DNA of 64,000 bases from NCBI RefSeq assembly GCF_001039355.2, contig NW_019775835.1, positions 229,025 to 293,024 of the forward strand, given 5' to 3'. Under the pieces are notes generated by a model, which saw only the letters and a program-made list of their open reading frames with translations, was not told the DNA's origin and did not search any database. The translations under genes and the position numbers were made by a program. This document shows, piece after piece, positions 10,601-22,879 of this stretch; within the stretch, counting starts at the first letter, position 1, and each line of letters starts with the position of its first letter. This DNA comes from Lingula anatina. Taxonomy: Eukaryota > Brachiopoda > Lingulata > Lingulida > Lingulidae.

Positions 10601-13580
10601 AAACCAGGTCAATATAATTATATACCACATACAAGAGTGATGTCAGCATATAGTCCTTAAGTACAGTGGCTTTGTTTCTGTTTGTGTTATTAAATTTTGA
10701 CCAGCTAACTATCTTTATGTCAGACAAATTTTGAGGTACAATTATCTGGACAACATTCCATAATGCTTCACGCAGACTTCAACTTACTCTTTTTATCATC
10801 CTTTCCAGCGACAAATCTTTTTGTAACTTCTGCTAGTGCCCCCATGCCTAGTCCTGCTGCAAGACCTGGAAGACATAGATTTAAGTCTTAACACTACTGT
10901 AACAAAAACTTACATAAGACAAGGGCGTTAATTGGCATAACCCATATGTAACAGACACCTATTTATAGACAAAATCCAAAACAAATTCTCTGTTAAAAAC
11001 ATGTCTGGGAAAATGTAGAGACATGATTGGAGATATGAAATTCACACATAGCACATCCACGCATGTGTAAGTGTATGTGGTGCACGCATCCATGCATTCT
11101 GGCATACCACTAAAAACCATCATAAAACACATTAAAACCAGAAGTTTTACTCTCGAGCATACATAACCTCCATATGGCACAAATATTAAATGTAATACTG
11201 GGCACTGACGGAGACTCAGGTCTCTCAGGGGCAGATTTAGGACGTCTTCTGGAAGATGGTCAAATTTTCAAGTTTAAATTGACAAGTATCTAAATTTTTC
11301 TGTCGGAAGACGGTCAAAAATGGTGGATGGATCAACAAAGATGATTTAGAAGACTGTCAGAAAATATCTCTGGATCTGCCCCTGTCTCCGACTGTCACAT
11401 GACAACTGCCATTCCACCAGCAGTGTCACCTGTAGTGACAGTTCCCTGATGATGTCTTTGTGATAAAGGACTCAACATCAGAGTCTCTGTAAGACTGGGT
11501 TCACATGCCTAGATCCATCCATCTGGATCGGTCTTACTCCCTGGGGAGTCTCACTAAATTGCTGTCAACTAACTGGCTTAATTGTCTGTCATACCTACCG
11601 AATCAGCTAGGGATAAAGATAATTACCCCCTAACACCTTTACTAGGCATGACAGATCGGATAGAGAAAAATCGATCCAAAATATCTGTGGGAATGATCCC
11701 TAAAATGTCTGTAGATCTCCGTGACTGCCCGGTGTTAGATTTAATATCCATGCCTTTTGAACATCACCACTGGATTAATCATAATTTATATTTTGACATT
11801 ACCTCCATAGTTCATTACTCTTCCCACACGGGACGAAGGCACTTTCCTCTCTTTAGCTCGCTCACTTAACTGAAACAAAAATAAACTCTTCAAGGTGGGA
11901 GGCTTTTTTAAGCTCATAAAAGAAACTCAGTAGACAAAATCACTGTTAACTATATCACCATACAACATGAGGTCTTAAAATTTAGGCAGCGCAACTAGGA
12001 TATATTATATTATATTATATTATATTATATTATATTATATTATATCTAAGCTACAATACATAACTACACAGGACTTGATTAGTTCAAGTATATCAATCAT
12101 TTCTATCATTTGGACTAGCAGACTGTGCATTATTCAAATTGCACATAACCACTTAAAGCAGACATTCAAAATAATATTGTGCTTTTCCTCACTCAAAAAT
12201 ATACCTTCATCCCTTTACCATCACATAAGTAAAGGAAACTAAGACCCCATTTCCATAGATTTTAGATCGATCTATCCCTGTGGGGAGTCTCACTAGATTA
12301 CTGTCAGCTTAGCCGGCTTAAGTGTCTGTCCCGCCTACTAAAAGCTGTAAGGGGGTAATTAACTATGGTGCACGTTCCACTGACTGCAATTTAGTGTGAA
12401 CCCCCAGGGAGTTAGGTCGATCTAAATCTTAATCTCTGGATCGATCTAAATCTCTGGGAATACACCCTTAAATAACAACACACCCACCTTCTGTTGGTAT
12501 TTTGAACTCTTCTTAGAGCTTTTGGTTTCTTTTAAAACATTTTCAAATGCAATGGCAGTTGATTGTTGGGAAGCGAAAGGTTCTGGTGACACGTTAGCAG
12601 TTTTATTTGCTTTTTCCGACTTCGATTGTGAAAGTTTTTCCAACGAATTCGATGATTTGGTTGGTTTTGATGATGAAGATGAAACAGGTGCCTTTGATTC
12701 CTCCACAGATGAAAGATTTTGATTTGCTTCCTCAACAACTGTTGAATGCTTTTCCTTCTGTTGGTGTAAATGTTCCTTTTCCATTTTTGTTAGACTCTCA
12801 GCTGTAAATTTTGGTACTGTGGAATCATAATGAAATGCAGCATCTGATTGGCTATGGCTACTTTTCTGGTCCAATCCCGTGAAAGCTACATAATCGTCTG
12901 CAAATTTGGGTGTTTTATCCAAGAGTTCTGATATCACACTTTCATCAGTCAGTGAACCAATGTTTTCTGAAAATGCCTCAAAATCATCATTACATTTTTC
13001 TTCTTTCTTTCCTAATTTTGACCCTATTATAGAAGCTGTATCTTTAATTCCTTCCAAAGTTTCTTGAATATTCTTCTGAAAATAAATTATGGTACATTAA
13101 ATGGCTACTCTGATTAAAATACTACCAGAACTACCAAAACTGAGTTAACTGAAATGTAAAAAACATTTCTGACACTACTGCAGAACTTAATTTTTTGTGT
13201 TTATATCCGTTAAAACATTTCACAATAAAAATGAATTATGAATTTTTTTCATAAAAAATAATGAAAATACAAATACAGTGAATAACGTCTCCTGCACCAT
13301 TAACAAATATTTATAGGCATTTTCTTCTGTGTTATACCCATCCTTATAAAGATGTCTTTCCAAATTTTTCTCCTTTCAGCACACTTACCTGAAAAACAGC
13401 CTGTTGGTCAGCAGCATTGGTGACCACTGCACCAAGCTGGTCATTGACCCCCTGACCAGTTTTCCTGAGAGAAGAGTTACTCCAGAAAACTCTAAACTGG
13501 GCCTCTTGTCGTAGCGCCAGGGCCCTGGTGACGCTCTCTAGTCCCCGAAGTACAGCGATAATGTCGTTAAATCTTGACAT
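5788..13580 (-). CDS. COQ8A: Atypical kinase COQ8A (ADCK3/CABC1), mitochondrial
   Basis: Twelve coding exons (minus): 13580-13389, 13075-12488, 11869-11803, 10865-10788, 10011-9791, 9219-9079, 8779-8698, 8282-8189, 7753-7612, 6923-6816, 6562-6410, 6087-5788. All phases match and give 721 residues. UbiB-family hallmarks are all present: the KxGQ motif ([11 protein letters not shown], exon 10011-9791), the Ala-rich loop in place of a Gly-rich loop ([10 protein letters not shown]), the VAIK lysine, the catalytic DPNWSN segment and the DFG motif (LLDFGATR). COQ8A supports the coenzyme Q biosynthesis complex at the matrix face of the inner mitochondrial membrane; its ATPase activity rather than protein kinase activity is thought to matter. 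The first exon has a basic, acid-poor N-terminus suited to mitochondrial import. The 588-bp second exon is a Ser/Lys/Glu-rich linker with no recognisable domain, making the protein longer than the human one (647). A splice acceptor directly upstream of the start-codon exon (13592) implies a further 5' non-coding exon that I could not place. Confidence 0.96.
6690..6703 (+). repeat. C homopolymer
   Basis: A run of about 14 C inside a COQ8A intron (between exons 6410-6562 and 6816-6923); no other feature in that intron. Confidence 0.7.
7143..7308. mobile_element. MITE-A copy (CAGGCCCATAGCCAG ends)
   Basis: About 166 bp bounded by CAGGCCCATAGCCAG and CTGGCTACTGACCTG, which are imperfect inverted repeats. 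The interior (GAAAGAACCGCCC, GGTAAAATTTGATCTAGGTA) recurs in copies at 20083, 37285, 38297, 40585 and 63632. There is no coding capacity, so it is a non-autonomous DNA transposon. It sits in a COQ8A intron. Confidence 0.8.
7555..7602 (+). repeat. (GT)n(GA)n microsatellite
   Basis: GT units followed by about 17 GA units, immediately next to the donor of COQ8A exon 7612-7753. Confidence 0.85.
11492..11702. mobile_element. MITE-B copy 1 (palindromic)
   Basis: Begins GACTGGGTTCACATG and ends with the matching inverse (GTGGGAATGATCCC). The two arms are complementary along most of their length (CTCCCTGGGGAGTCTCAC and counterpart), around a core containing TAATTACCCCCTAA. It lies in a COQ8A intron. 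Confidence 0.75.
12000..12045 (+). repeat. (TATAT)n pentanucleotide repeat
   Basis: About nine units of the five-base motif in a COQ8A intron. The same motif expands again at 16588-16660. Confidence 0.9.
12243..12468. mobile_element. MITE-B copy 2 (palindromic)
   Basis: Starts GACCCCATTTCCATAG, has the core GTAAGGGGGTAATTAACT and ends CTCTGGGAATACACCC. The terminal arm carries a short internal duplication of TCTGGATCGATCTAAATC-like sequence. It lies about 20 bp from the donor of the large COQ8A exon 12488-13075. Confidence 0.8.
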
Positions 13581-13847
13581 TGTCTTCTTAACTGGGGAAA
13601 TAAACACATAAGCATAACTTATTTGTAAATAAATTCACATGTGTATATAAACAGAATTTGTCAGAGAAGTAACAGTTTTGCTACGTTGATAAATAGAAGA
13701 TGGAACTTTCATTTTGAATGTTTTTTTTTACTGAAGTATTGTAAAGTGATATCAAAAGTGAAACTACTTGGTCTTATGTCTGTTTAATGCAAGAGTGATG
13801 TCAAATTTCCCAAATTTAATTATCATCTACAGCTAGCAGGTAATATA

Positions 13848-13908
<61 letters not shown>
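13848..13908 (+). repeat. (CT)n(TA)n microsatellite
   Basis: CT tract running directly into a TA tract, upstream (minus sense) of COQ8A. Confidence 0.9.
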
Positions 13909-16587
13909 AAATCCACAGATTCAGCCAAGATAAAGTACAGTTATACCTGGGAATGGTGCTCACAAACTGTGCGATAACTTGATAAATCATTCAACCAGGG
14001 AGCACTTTAGATAATCGATTTGAACTTGATGTTCATTTTGTGTAAAACATTGGACTATTTGACCGTCACATGTCACTGACAATGTGACACACCTCCATCA
14101 TGGCTTGTGTAACCAAAAAAGAACACTTAACAAAATTGTTTCTTATTTTTAGCACCAGCCAGGTTGCACCGCACACAAATGTACTACTGCTACAATAACC
14201 ACTGACGCCACAACCCTGACTATAATAACTACCTGACGTCAATTGTCACCTTGGACAGCAGATGTTTACCTTGGTGACATCAGTATTTTGACATTCAACA
14301 GAATGATATACAATTTTCCAATAACAGTAATTATTCTGCACAAGTAATGCTTGCTATGTGAATTATAAGAAAAGAACAAATATCTCTTGATTATCATTAG
14401 TTGGAATGCTCTGGACAAGAAATGGTGGTCCAGGAATAAACCGTAAAGGGCCATATCAGACTGTCTTTGAGGTATAGAGGAACACTGTACTCTTATTGGC
14501 TGGTGGAGACATTTGAACCAAACAGCAGAGGTCTGCAGTCGACTCTTGCAGAGATTTTCATAAGTACATCTCACAGACTTTCTTTAAAGTGACCAAGCAA
14601 GGCAGAGGAGACCAAACAGCTTTAAGAACTACAAGATGAAACTTCATTTGTTGTGAAAAATATCACATTTCAACATCATGGACTAAGGTAATGAAAAAGT
14701 GGCATGGCCAAAAGTTTTTGTTACTTCTTATTAGAAAATATACTAGGATATGAAGTTCTCAGGGATAAATTAAGGTTTCACTTTCACTGGACGTTGCAAG
14801 GAAAGACGTAAGAAGGAAATAGTCATCTTTTAGTTTTTGATACAGATAAATAAACCTATCATACATTTCACATGAACATCATAAAATTGGGTTTAAAAAT
14901 AAGCTCATTTTTTTAAACCCAATTCTATAATAGATATTTTAGAAATAAGTTCATCACCCAGCTCAATAGGGATTAAAGAGGCATCTGAAGTCAAAATTTT
15001 GCTACGAAAGCCTACCAAATGCTGCCATACAGTTTCAAATGGTAAAACTTAAAGAAATACCAAAGGACGCTATTTAATATTACCTTAAAAATGATGTTTG
15101 AATGGATTTTTTTTGCTTGCTTTCTATGCTGTATATTAACAGGCTGATAAATAGGTTAGATAGTTACTAGTTGGTTAAATTTATGACCAAAAATTTGAAG
15201 AAGGTGCCTTTTAAAGCTCTTTTTTGGCTTTTTGAATGACTAATTTAGTTTATCCATTGGCATGCAAATTTTATTTTAGGTGTATGAGAACCTAGTAGAA
15301 GTGGTTTATATATGTTACTAAGAATCCATGCTTCATCCTTGGTTCAAATGAACCTTAAAAGAAAAGAACTACGCACAAAAAATGATGATGGCATCAGATA
15401 TTTCACACCTCGTTGGCATGGCCAATAACAATTAAATATAAAGACAGGATAGATCAAGTTTCAAGTGATAATTACCAGGAAGATGAAGCAAAGTGACCTT
15501 ACTATGGCTGGATCACACGTTAGAATTCTCAGTGATCTTTTTCTTACACTTGATTCTACAGTAAAGCCTGACAGTTGAAATATCGGAATCTTTTAGATCA
15601 TAATTTGGTAAAGTAATTTTAAAATGTTAAGTCCTACTTCAATCCGAAGCTTAATTTAAGTTTGCTTAAATTTAGTGATTTTCAAGACAATTTAATATGT
15701 ACAGATTCACTACAAGAGGCACTAATCAAAATCAACATATAGCTGATTATAGAAAAGAACACCTTAGAGGCCTTAGTCCTCACCACACTTACTTAAAGCA
15801 ATGATAACTCTTCCTTTGAGATTCAAAATTCCGCAAGAAATACATTCTAAACAACGCATGGAAATATATTATATGGCATTTCACCACTAAAACGGCTGTT
15901 ATTGTAGTAAAACTAAAAACTGTGCTTGTCAATAGGGTTTTCGGTGCCTTTCTTCCCGGTGGTCAAGGCATCCGTTGCCAATGACTTTGGCGTGTCACGC
16001 AGATTCTCGCGTTCATTCGAGACCAAATAACATTTGGCGGGATAAGATATAGCAGGCACATGATGCAATCCTCAGACGAAAGTTGCGAGTTTTTGTACAG
16101 TGCGTCGGATAACAAAAGGCCCAGAACTGCACACATTGTAGATATAAATGCATTTTAAGCAATAAGACAACTATATTGTATGAATCTTATTTGATTGTAA
16201 TAAAGTGTTGTTGTTGTCTGCTTTTCCCGCGGTTTTATGTAGGTCACCAGAAAACCCCGCTCAATATCGCGCGACTATGCAATGTCAGAGAGGGCCCCGT
16301 CAGTTAAAATCTCTTAAGATATTTTAACAAAAAACCAATCGTTTAGGAAAAAACCCTAGACTAACTTTGAATGCAGGAATGGGGTCGTTGACCATTGGTA
16401 AGTACGGGAAATTGCCGTTTACTCTAGGAAAATCCAATTTTTGGCCAAAATGAAGAGTTATTATGACTTTAAGATTAACATAAATGGACATTAATTTGTA
16501 CAGGTAACCACAGGTAAGCATGCACCAGCTAGACTGACTAGATCTTTACAGTAGTATCCAGCACTCAAAATCTCAAAATGTGACAAG

Positions 16588-16660
16588 TATTATATTATAT
16601 TATATTATATTATATTATATTATATTATATTATATTATATTATATTATATCATATTATAC
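16588..16660 (+). repeat. (TATAT)n pentanucleotide repeat
   Basis: About fourteen units, ending in one variant unit. Same motif as the repeat at 12000-12045. Confidence 0.9.
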
Positions 16661-19600
16661 AAACAAATTTAACAGAATAGCAGAGGCACTGATCACCTTA
16701 ATAATTCATTATAAAATAATGAGAATTAATGACAAATTTGGAGTCTACTGCATGTACATGTACATTTTGTTCTCTAAAATGTACTACTTGTAACTACTAA
16801 TAGTATTAGATTGTTTTGACTGCGCTGACACAGCAATAAATACATAAAACTGTGATAGAAAAACGATCTCTCCATTAATGCAGATCCGTATTAATTTCAG
16901 TTTACATATGAATATGCCAATGTCATTTACCCGGCCGGCATTTATATTAGGACACAAGGTCAAAGAGTATGACTAAATAATTTTATCCTATTACAGACTT
17001 GTAGTAATACCTCTTCTAAAAAATACGTCAATGAAGGAACTGGAACGAGTTAAAAGTATGGCGTAGTCAGTCTGTAACAGCAGCTATGAAGAACGATGTC
17101 GTGGTTGCCGTGAACGTATTACTTACATCACGAGTTACACAACTCCTAAATGTCCGGTTAGGTATCCTACCAGGATCACACCTACTAAGTTGTATTCGTA
17201 AGGACCTTAATTTACAGCAAGCTTAATCAGCCATACTCAAATACGGCATTTCTTAGTCCTCGTGTGCTACACGTCAAATTTGGAAGTCCACGCAACGATT
17301 GCTGTCGATGAACGTATCAGTGCACATGTCCTGCCGGTAAATTATCTTGTCGATAGATGTCGCCGTAGTTACGAATAATGCATTATATTAAAATAAATGT
17401 TTGAAACGAAATGATTGAAGCAAGTAAAATGTAAAAAAAATTAAATTCTTACATTTAAAGTTATTTAATATTTATTTCAGTGTCTGAACAAGATAAAAGT
17501 CTTCGAAACTATCCTTCAAATTAGATCCTCGTGTCAAAGGGTAAGCAACAGGCTGCTGTGTTTAAAGACGTGCGGACGACAGATGGATTTCTTTTAAATG
17601 TGGCTTTAAATAAGTTATTTACGTCACTAAAATGTCAGCAGCTTGTAATGTCAATTGGTAGAGCTGTTTTGACTCAATGAAGTAGCCAAAGGTAGACTAG
17701 GCAAAGAAGGCTTGCCGAAGAAGGTGAGTGGTTCGGAGCCGCGTGTAGCTCGTGAAGTCGAGGAGTGTCATTTGTAAGTGGCACTTTGTCAGGAGTGTCA
17801 TGCGAGATCTGCTGCTGTTTGCGTCATTTCTCTAACCATGTTGCGGAAATGAAGACCATCCTAACAATAGTGACCATGGGGAAAGGATAATTGATTTTCT
17901 TGTAACAAACGCGGAGAAGTGTTTACACTTGGGATTTTATTGTTTTGAAATTATTTTACTAGAGAATTGAAAACGTTTTCACGTGTGACACAGGTGCTTG
18001 TTTCTCACCGATTAAACGCTAAAGTTGAGAGAAGGGTGAGTAAGTGTTATCAAACGAGTCAGAATTTTTGTCAAAACAAGTTTCTCTGTGTTGTAGTTGT
18101 AACTGATGTTATTGTTGATATATTACTATTAGGTAGAAAATGTGATATGCTGCCATTTCAGTTACTAGTATGTTGGAATATCTTATATGCTCTCATGTAT
18201 TTGGTTAGAAATTGGACATTCAAGTCAAAATATTATTTAAGGTATGTAGGAATGTTACGAGTGAAGGGCAAGGTTGTTCAGTGATATTTTAGGTTCTAGC
18301 CTAGTCCATGTTTTTCTGTAGTCAGATCTGAGTGCCTTTGTCTTAAATGTTAAAAATGTTGACATGTTTGTACATAAGACATGATTCACATACTTTACAT
18401 CTCTGATGACCCTTAGTAGGTTGGGTTTTATTTTTCAAATGTGAGACGTAAATAAAATTATTATGATTTTTTTCTTTCGTATGTATATATATATATATGC
18501 AGCTTGTTGGGGGGGGGGGGGTAATTTTATAGCCTCACCCCAATTTACCCCATTATGGTTACTTAATTAGTACAGGACATGATTCAGGTCAGCACCTCTA
18601 GGGTGTCATTATTAAGCCATGGACAAGTATGAAACCAGATGTCTATACAAGTAATGGGGTCATGTTGGAATATTTCCTTCAGGATCTTAATTTGGGGGGG
18701 GTGATTGGTGGGGATAATTTGTACGTACTGAATGTGTAACATAAATACTGAGATCAAACAAGGATATGGTCTAAAAGATATCCATGTATGCTACACTAAT
18801 ACCTTTTTTCCACATCTCTCTTCTGCCCTTTAAACTGTGGACTGACTTTTTCCTACCTATTCTGTTGTGTGTTTGTGTGTGTGTGTATATATATATATAT
18901 TTGTCTGTATTGTGCTTTCCATGGCTGTTCAGTGGATATTAAATGCCTCATGACAACCAGACCTTACTTCCCTCAAGGGGAACATTTGGATGATTAGAAC
19001 GGAAACCACTGTATACTCATTACCTGAATATGATTCACTGTTATTATCTCAGTTATTATTAATGAACAATTCTGAGATGGAAGAGATATGAAATGAACTT
19101 TATGTGTATGGATCAAAGGCTCAGAAAATATGATGTTAAAATCTGCCTATGATAGTTTTAAATTATGATTAGATTTTTAGGTTTTCCTTGGTTTTTATTC
19201 TGTTGAATGTTGTAGTAAACCCTTTGAGATGACCACTGAAGGATATTGTTTTGTTTCCCCCCCCCCAAAAAAAAAAAAAGAAAAAAGGAAAAAAGTAGAA
19301 TAAAATTGCTTAGTGATTATCTCCTGACAGTTAAAAATTGTCCAGTAAAAGATGTAAAGTTGGATTTTTTATATTCCTAAGTTATGCAAAGTACCTACAT
19401 GACCAAAAAAGTTGAATGTATAACCATTATGTTATTGAATAATCCTCAAACCAGTCTGTACTAGTACCAGCATCTCTTCCATGCCTCTGTAATCTTGAAT
19501 ACATACAGTATCTGTTTTAATCTTTTTGGTAAATTATCTTGTCTGTATGAGTAAGAAAAAGCACACAAACACTATCAAGCTGTATAACCATAGAACACAA

Positions 19601-19827
19601 ACGTTTGGTTTGTGATATAAACAATTGAAATATTAAAAGGAGAACATAAAATTTTAAGTGAAAGGACTTCTAGGATTTGACTACAAAAAGGTCAGTAACC
19701 TGTCAGTTATGTAAAGCTGTGTACATAAATATGTGGCCTACTTCCATCGTGCCTCGTCACACCATGTGTACAGTGATTGTCTACAGTACTATATTATTAT
19801 CATGTTCCTAGGGAAGTTTAACTAAAG

Positions 19828-20048
19828 GACCATTCCCACCGATATTTGGATTGATCTATCTCCCTAGGGAGTCTAACTAAATTGCTATTAACTTAACTGG
19901 TTTAAATGTCTGTAACGCCTAGTAAAGCTGTAAGAGGGTAATTATCTTTACCCCTTAGCCGATCCAATAGGTGTGCAGACATTTTAGTGAGACTCCCTAG
20001 GGAGTTAGACCGATCCAGATGGATCGATCTAGGCATGGGAACCCAGTC
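19828..20048. mobile_element. MITE-B copy 3 (palindromic)
   Basis: Starts GACCATTCCCACCGATAT and ends GGCATGGGAACCCAGTCC, with the core AAGAGGGTAATTATC. The arms pair along nearly their full length. Confidence 0.78.
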
Positions 20049-20082
20049 CAAGACAAGATAATATCACATACCCTTTAAATTG

Positions 20083-20218
20083 CAGGCCCATAGCCAGCAA
20101 TTTCAAAAAGGGGGTTCTTTTTCTGAAAAGGTGGACCTTTTCCCATAAAAACTACATGTACCTAGATCAAATTTTACCCAGAGTGGACCTTTTCCCAGCA
20201 AAAGGGGAGGTTCTTTTG

Positions 20219-20254
<36 letters not shown>

Positions 20255-20265
20255 CTATGGGCCTG
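20083..20265. mobile_element. MITE-A copy with 32-C tract
   Basis: Inverted orientation relative to the 7143 copy: starts CAGGCCCATAGCCAGC and ends GGCTATGGGCCTG. Near one end the element carries a run of about 32 C (20221-20252), an expansion of the short C/G runs that other copies have at the same place. Confidence 0.85.
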
Positions 20266-22229
20266 ATATCGGCTGGTCCCAAAGAGTTATTCAAGATGTT
20301 GAAGACTCTTTAATAACCAAAGATGTTTTACAGAAATCAAGAACACTTTACCTGATAGGATATTAAAGTGGTTTTAGCAGGATACAGTAACAGTATGTTA
20401 TTAAAGAAAATACAGGTAATACTTGTTCACGATATCTTGAATTAAGGGAAATTTATGCTCACATCTCCAAAATTAAATCCTGTTGTATGAATCATTAGCA
20501 CATTTTGCTGTGCTGTAAGACATTCAGAACTGTGGTTGGATATTTATAAGATTGAGGTCATAGGCAATCAGTTTCCCTCTGTAACTTCCTCACAGTAATA
20601 TCCTAGCTCTTTGTACTGAAACAATCATGATTCATATACCAGTAACAAGGAACAAAGCTTCTTGGTTCCATGTGATATGAGAAGCCAGGGTAATTGCACA
20701 AACATAGGAGCAGGGTTTAGCTTTGGTCAGGTACCGTAGATAACTTAATTACTAGTACAGGACTTCTTCATCTAGACCCGACCCCCTGGTCTGAGATGGC
20801 CATAGTGATAAGCATGCCATAAACAGGTTTTCTCAATAACTGTTTGACAGGGGTCTATCCACTGGCTACTCATCAAAGCCATTACAAGAGGACTGCATAA
20901 TGTTAGTAATCATATATATGTAGTCATTACATTTAAAAATGTTTTATGTAATTGAATCTAAATTTGTACTACAAATCATTTGACAAATGAAAAGTAATGT
21001 AAATATAAAATTACTGTTAAACTTAAATCACCACCTACTAGTAATAGCATACCTGTACATGTAGAGGGTGGGTAATTGTCAATCAAAAATTACACTGTAC
21101 AATTTAAAATATTTGCCATTTGTTTTTCTCTTTTCCACCAGTATTTTTTGAACATTTGATCTTTAACAGCAGAGAGATGATTGAAGAGGTTTCACCTCTT
21201 GTCCTTTTCTCTCTGTACCAATCATGCATGGGACTTTACAAAAAGGTTTTCAAAGCAACAGGTAGAATCAGACATATGCAATATTTATGCACATCAGAGA
21301 TCAGTCTAGCTGCCATTTAGAAATTAGACAGTTATGTAGACTTCTACTTAACAAAATGAATTTAAACTGCCAAACACTAATATTATCAATAAACTGAATT
21401 AAGTTGAGAGACCAGTTAAAGTGATAAGATGATGCCAGAATGAGTTCACAGGAGTTATTAGATAAATACTAGTTGCTTTCCACGGGGAAGTTGGGTCACT
21501 TCTTAGGACACGCGTCATGAGGCAGGCAGAGATAATATAAGTTAACCGTGTTGTTTTGTTTTCCAACCTTGTTTTGATGGCCTCACTTCAGGTAATGGGA
21601 TTAATGTCAATAGGGGAATTTTGGTCAATAAGGATGCTCTCAACTTGGCTCATGGTGTTAATACAGAGGGGGGAGGCAGTCGAGGTGATTTATTGACATC
21701 GAAAACTGTCTGTGATAAAACCACTTGAAGGTCTTCAGTCTTCAGTAGCTTTGAGAATAGTCAGCAATATGCACTAGCTGTAAAAGTGAGATTTTTCCCC
21801 AGTTAAAGTCAGGACATTAAAAGTAAGTGAGGTAAATTTGGGGGGGGGGGGAGGTTCATGCTCTGAAGCATGCCTGTGTCTGTTTAGACAGAGCTATTTA
21901 TAATAGAGATGATTTTAAAATTTGAAACTCATTTTAATTTCATAAGATATCTAGTAAAATGCCTTCATGGTGACCTTAATCTGCAGTCGGGATCATTAAA
22001 TTATATTCACTGTATGTTGATAACATCACAGGATAGATAGCTATTGTTGTTTTGGAACAATTAACTGATCCCGTCTGGAGATGAAGATAGAGTTCTAAAA
22101 CATCAAAGTCAAAGTTTAAGATTTATATCACATCTATTGCGTATTGTTGGCTGGGGATAATTTAATACTGAACTGACCAATGAAAGGGAAGGGGACCACC
22201 CCTCACCTTAAGAGTGCCACTGGACTTTT

Positions 22230-22879
22230 AGGACAGTTGAGCTTCAGCCACGACTCTGTTAACATCATTTTTAGTTGCTCAGCTTAGCTTAATAAAGTTC
22301 TATAACTACACGAAATCTTGTTGGTTATACTGGTGAAGACAGGTGGAAGATCCCTATACAACCTCTCATGAGCCAGCCAAACAATAACAGGGTGAATACT
22401 AGGAGCGCAGCGGCAGCAGAAATGGCGAATGGAAGACAAGAAGAACCTCTTCCCCAGCAACAAGCCCAAGTGCTTGTTACCTTTCCCACTTTTTTTACCC
22501 CAGATCCCTTTTATGGGGACGTTGAGGAGGAACCGCAACACTGGCTTGCAAGGTATGAGGCGTTTGTGGCCAATCAGCCAGACAAAACGCAGTATCTGCC
22601 TTTCTTATTAAAAAAAAGGGCAGAACTATGGTTTCAAGCTCTACCAGAAAGAGTAAGAAAAGACTTCACCTTATTTAAAGAAGAATTTCTAAATTCTTTT
22701 CAACAAACCCAGCAAATGAAGCTGCAGAAAACTGTTGAACTGTTTCACCAAAAACAGGGGGACGCAGAGACAGCAGTAGATTTCCTCACAAGGATGAGGA
22801 AACTGGGGAGAAGCACTACATTAGATGACAATAGTCTGATTTGTGCCTGTATAAATGGGCTCAGACCAGAAATCCGGCC
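22230..22879 (+). mobile_element. 5' part of an LTR retroelement (gag side), cut by gap
   Basis: An LTR-like stretch contains AATAAAGTTC near 22290, followed by a possible primer-binding site starting TGGTGAAGACAGG near 22330. An open gag frame then begins at 22368. The left LTR edge cannot be fixed because no second LTR is visible; the element runs into the assembly gap and nothing recognisable of pol appears after it. Confidence 0.55.
22368..22879 (+). CDS. Retroelement Gag polyprotein, N-terminal part
   Basis: An open frame of about 170 codons from ATG at 22368 enters the gap without a stop. The first ~35 residues are polar and Gln/Asn-rich. The rest matches the retrotransposon Gag capsid-like domain of Ty3/gypsy-type elements: HWLARYEAFV near residue 55, KKRAELWFQALPE around 82, then FKEEFLNSF and a VDFLTRMRKLG segment. 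The nucleocapsid zinc knuckle, protease and reverse transcriptase would lie in or beyond the gap and are not seen. It is a host-genome retroelement, unrelated to neighbouring genes; the frame is intact as far as visible, suggesting a fairly young copy. Confidence 0.8.

Larger units (their letters stand above)
13592..22150. other. Long interval with no recognised gene
   Basis: I found no exon chain on either strand. The interval holds a CT/TA microsatellite, the (TATAT)n repeat, a G-run near 18508-18520, and copies of MITE-B and MITE-A. The open frame at 17967-18284 (105 codons) has no splice context or recognisable domain. The stretch around 15940-16280 is richer in CG dinucleotides (CGCGCG, CCCGCGG) than its surroundings. 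It could hold the COQ8A promoter or 5' non-coding exon, which must lie somewhere upstream of 13592; this is only a guess from composition. Confidence 0.5.

Noticed and set aside
12522-12807. Acidic plus-strand frames opposite the large COQ8A exon
   Set aside because: Antisense of the Ser/Lys-rich coding exon, which is phase-linked to the COQ8A exons on either side.
17690-17800. Possible tRNA-like segment (GTGGTTCGGAGCC)
   Set aside because: No acceptor stem, anticodon arm or D-arm could be paired around it.
17967-18284. 105-codon open frame on the plus strand
   Set aside because: No recognisable domain, no flanking exon signals, AT-rich composition like its surroundings.
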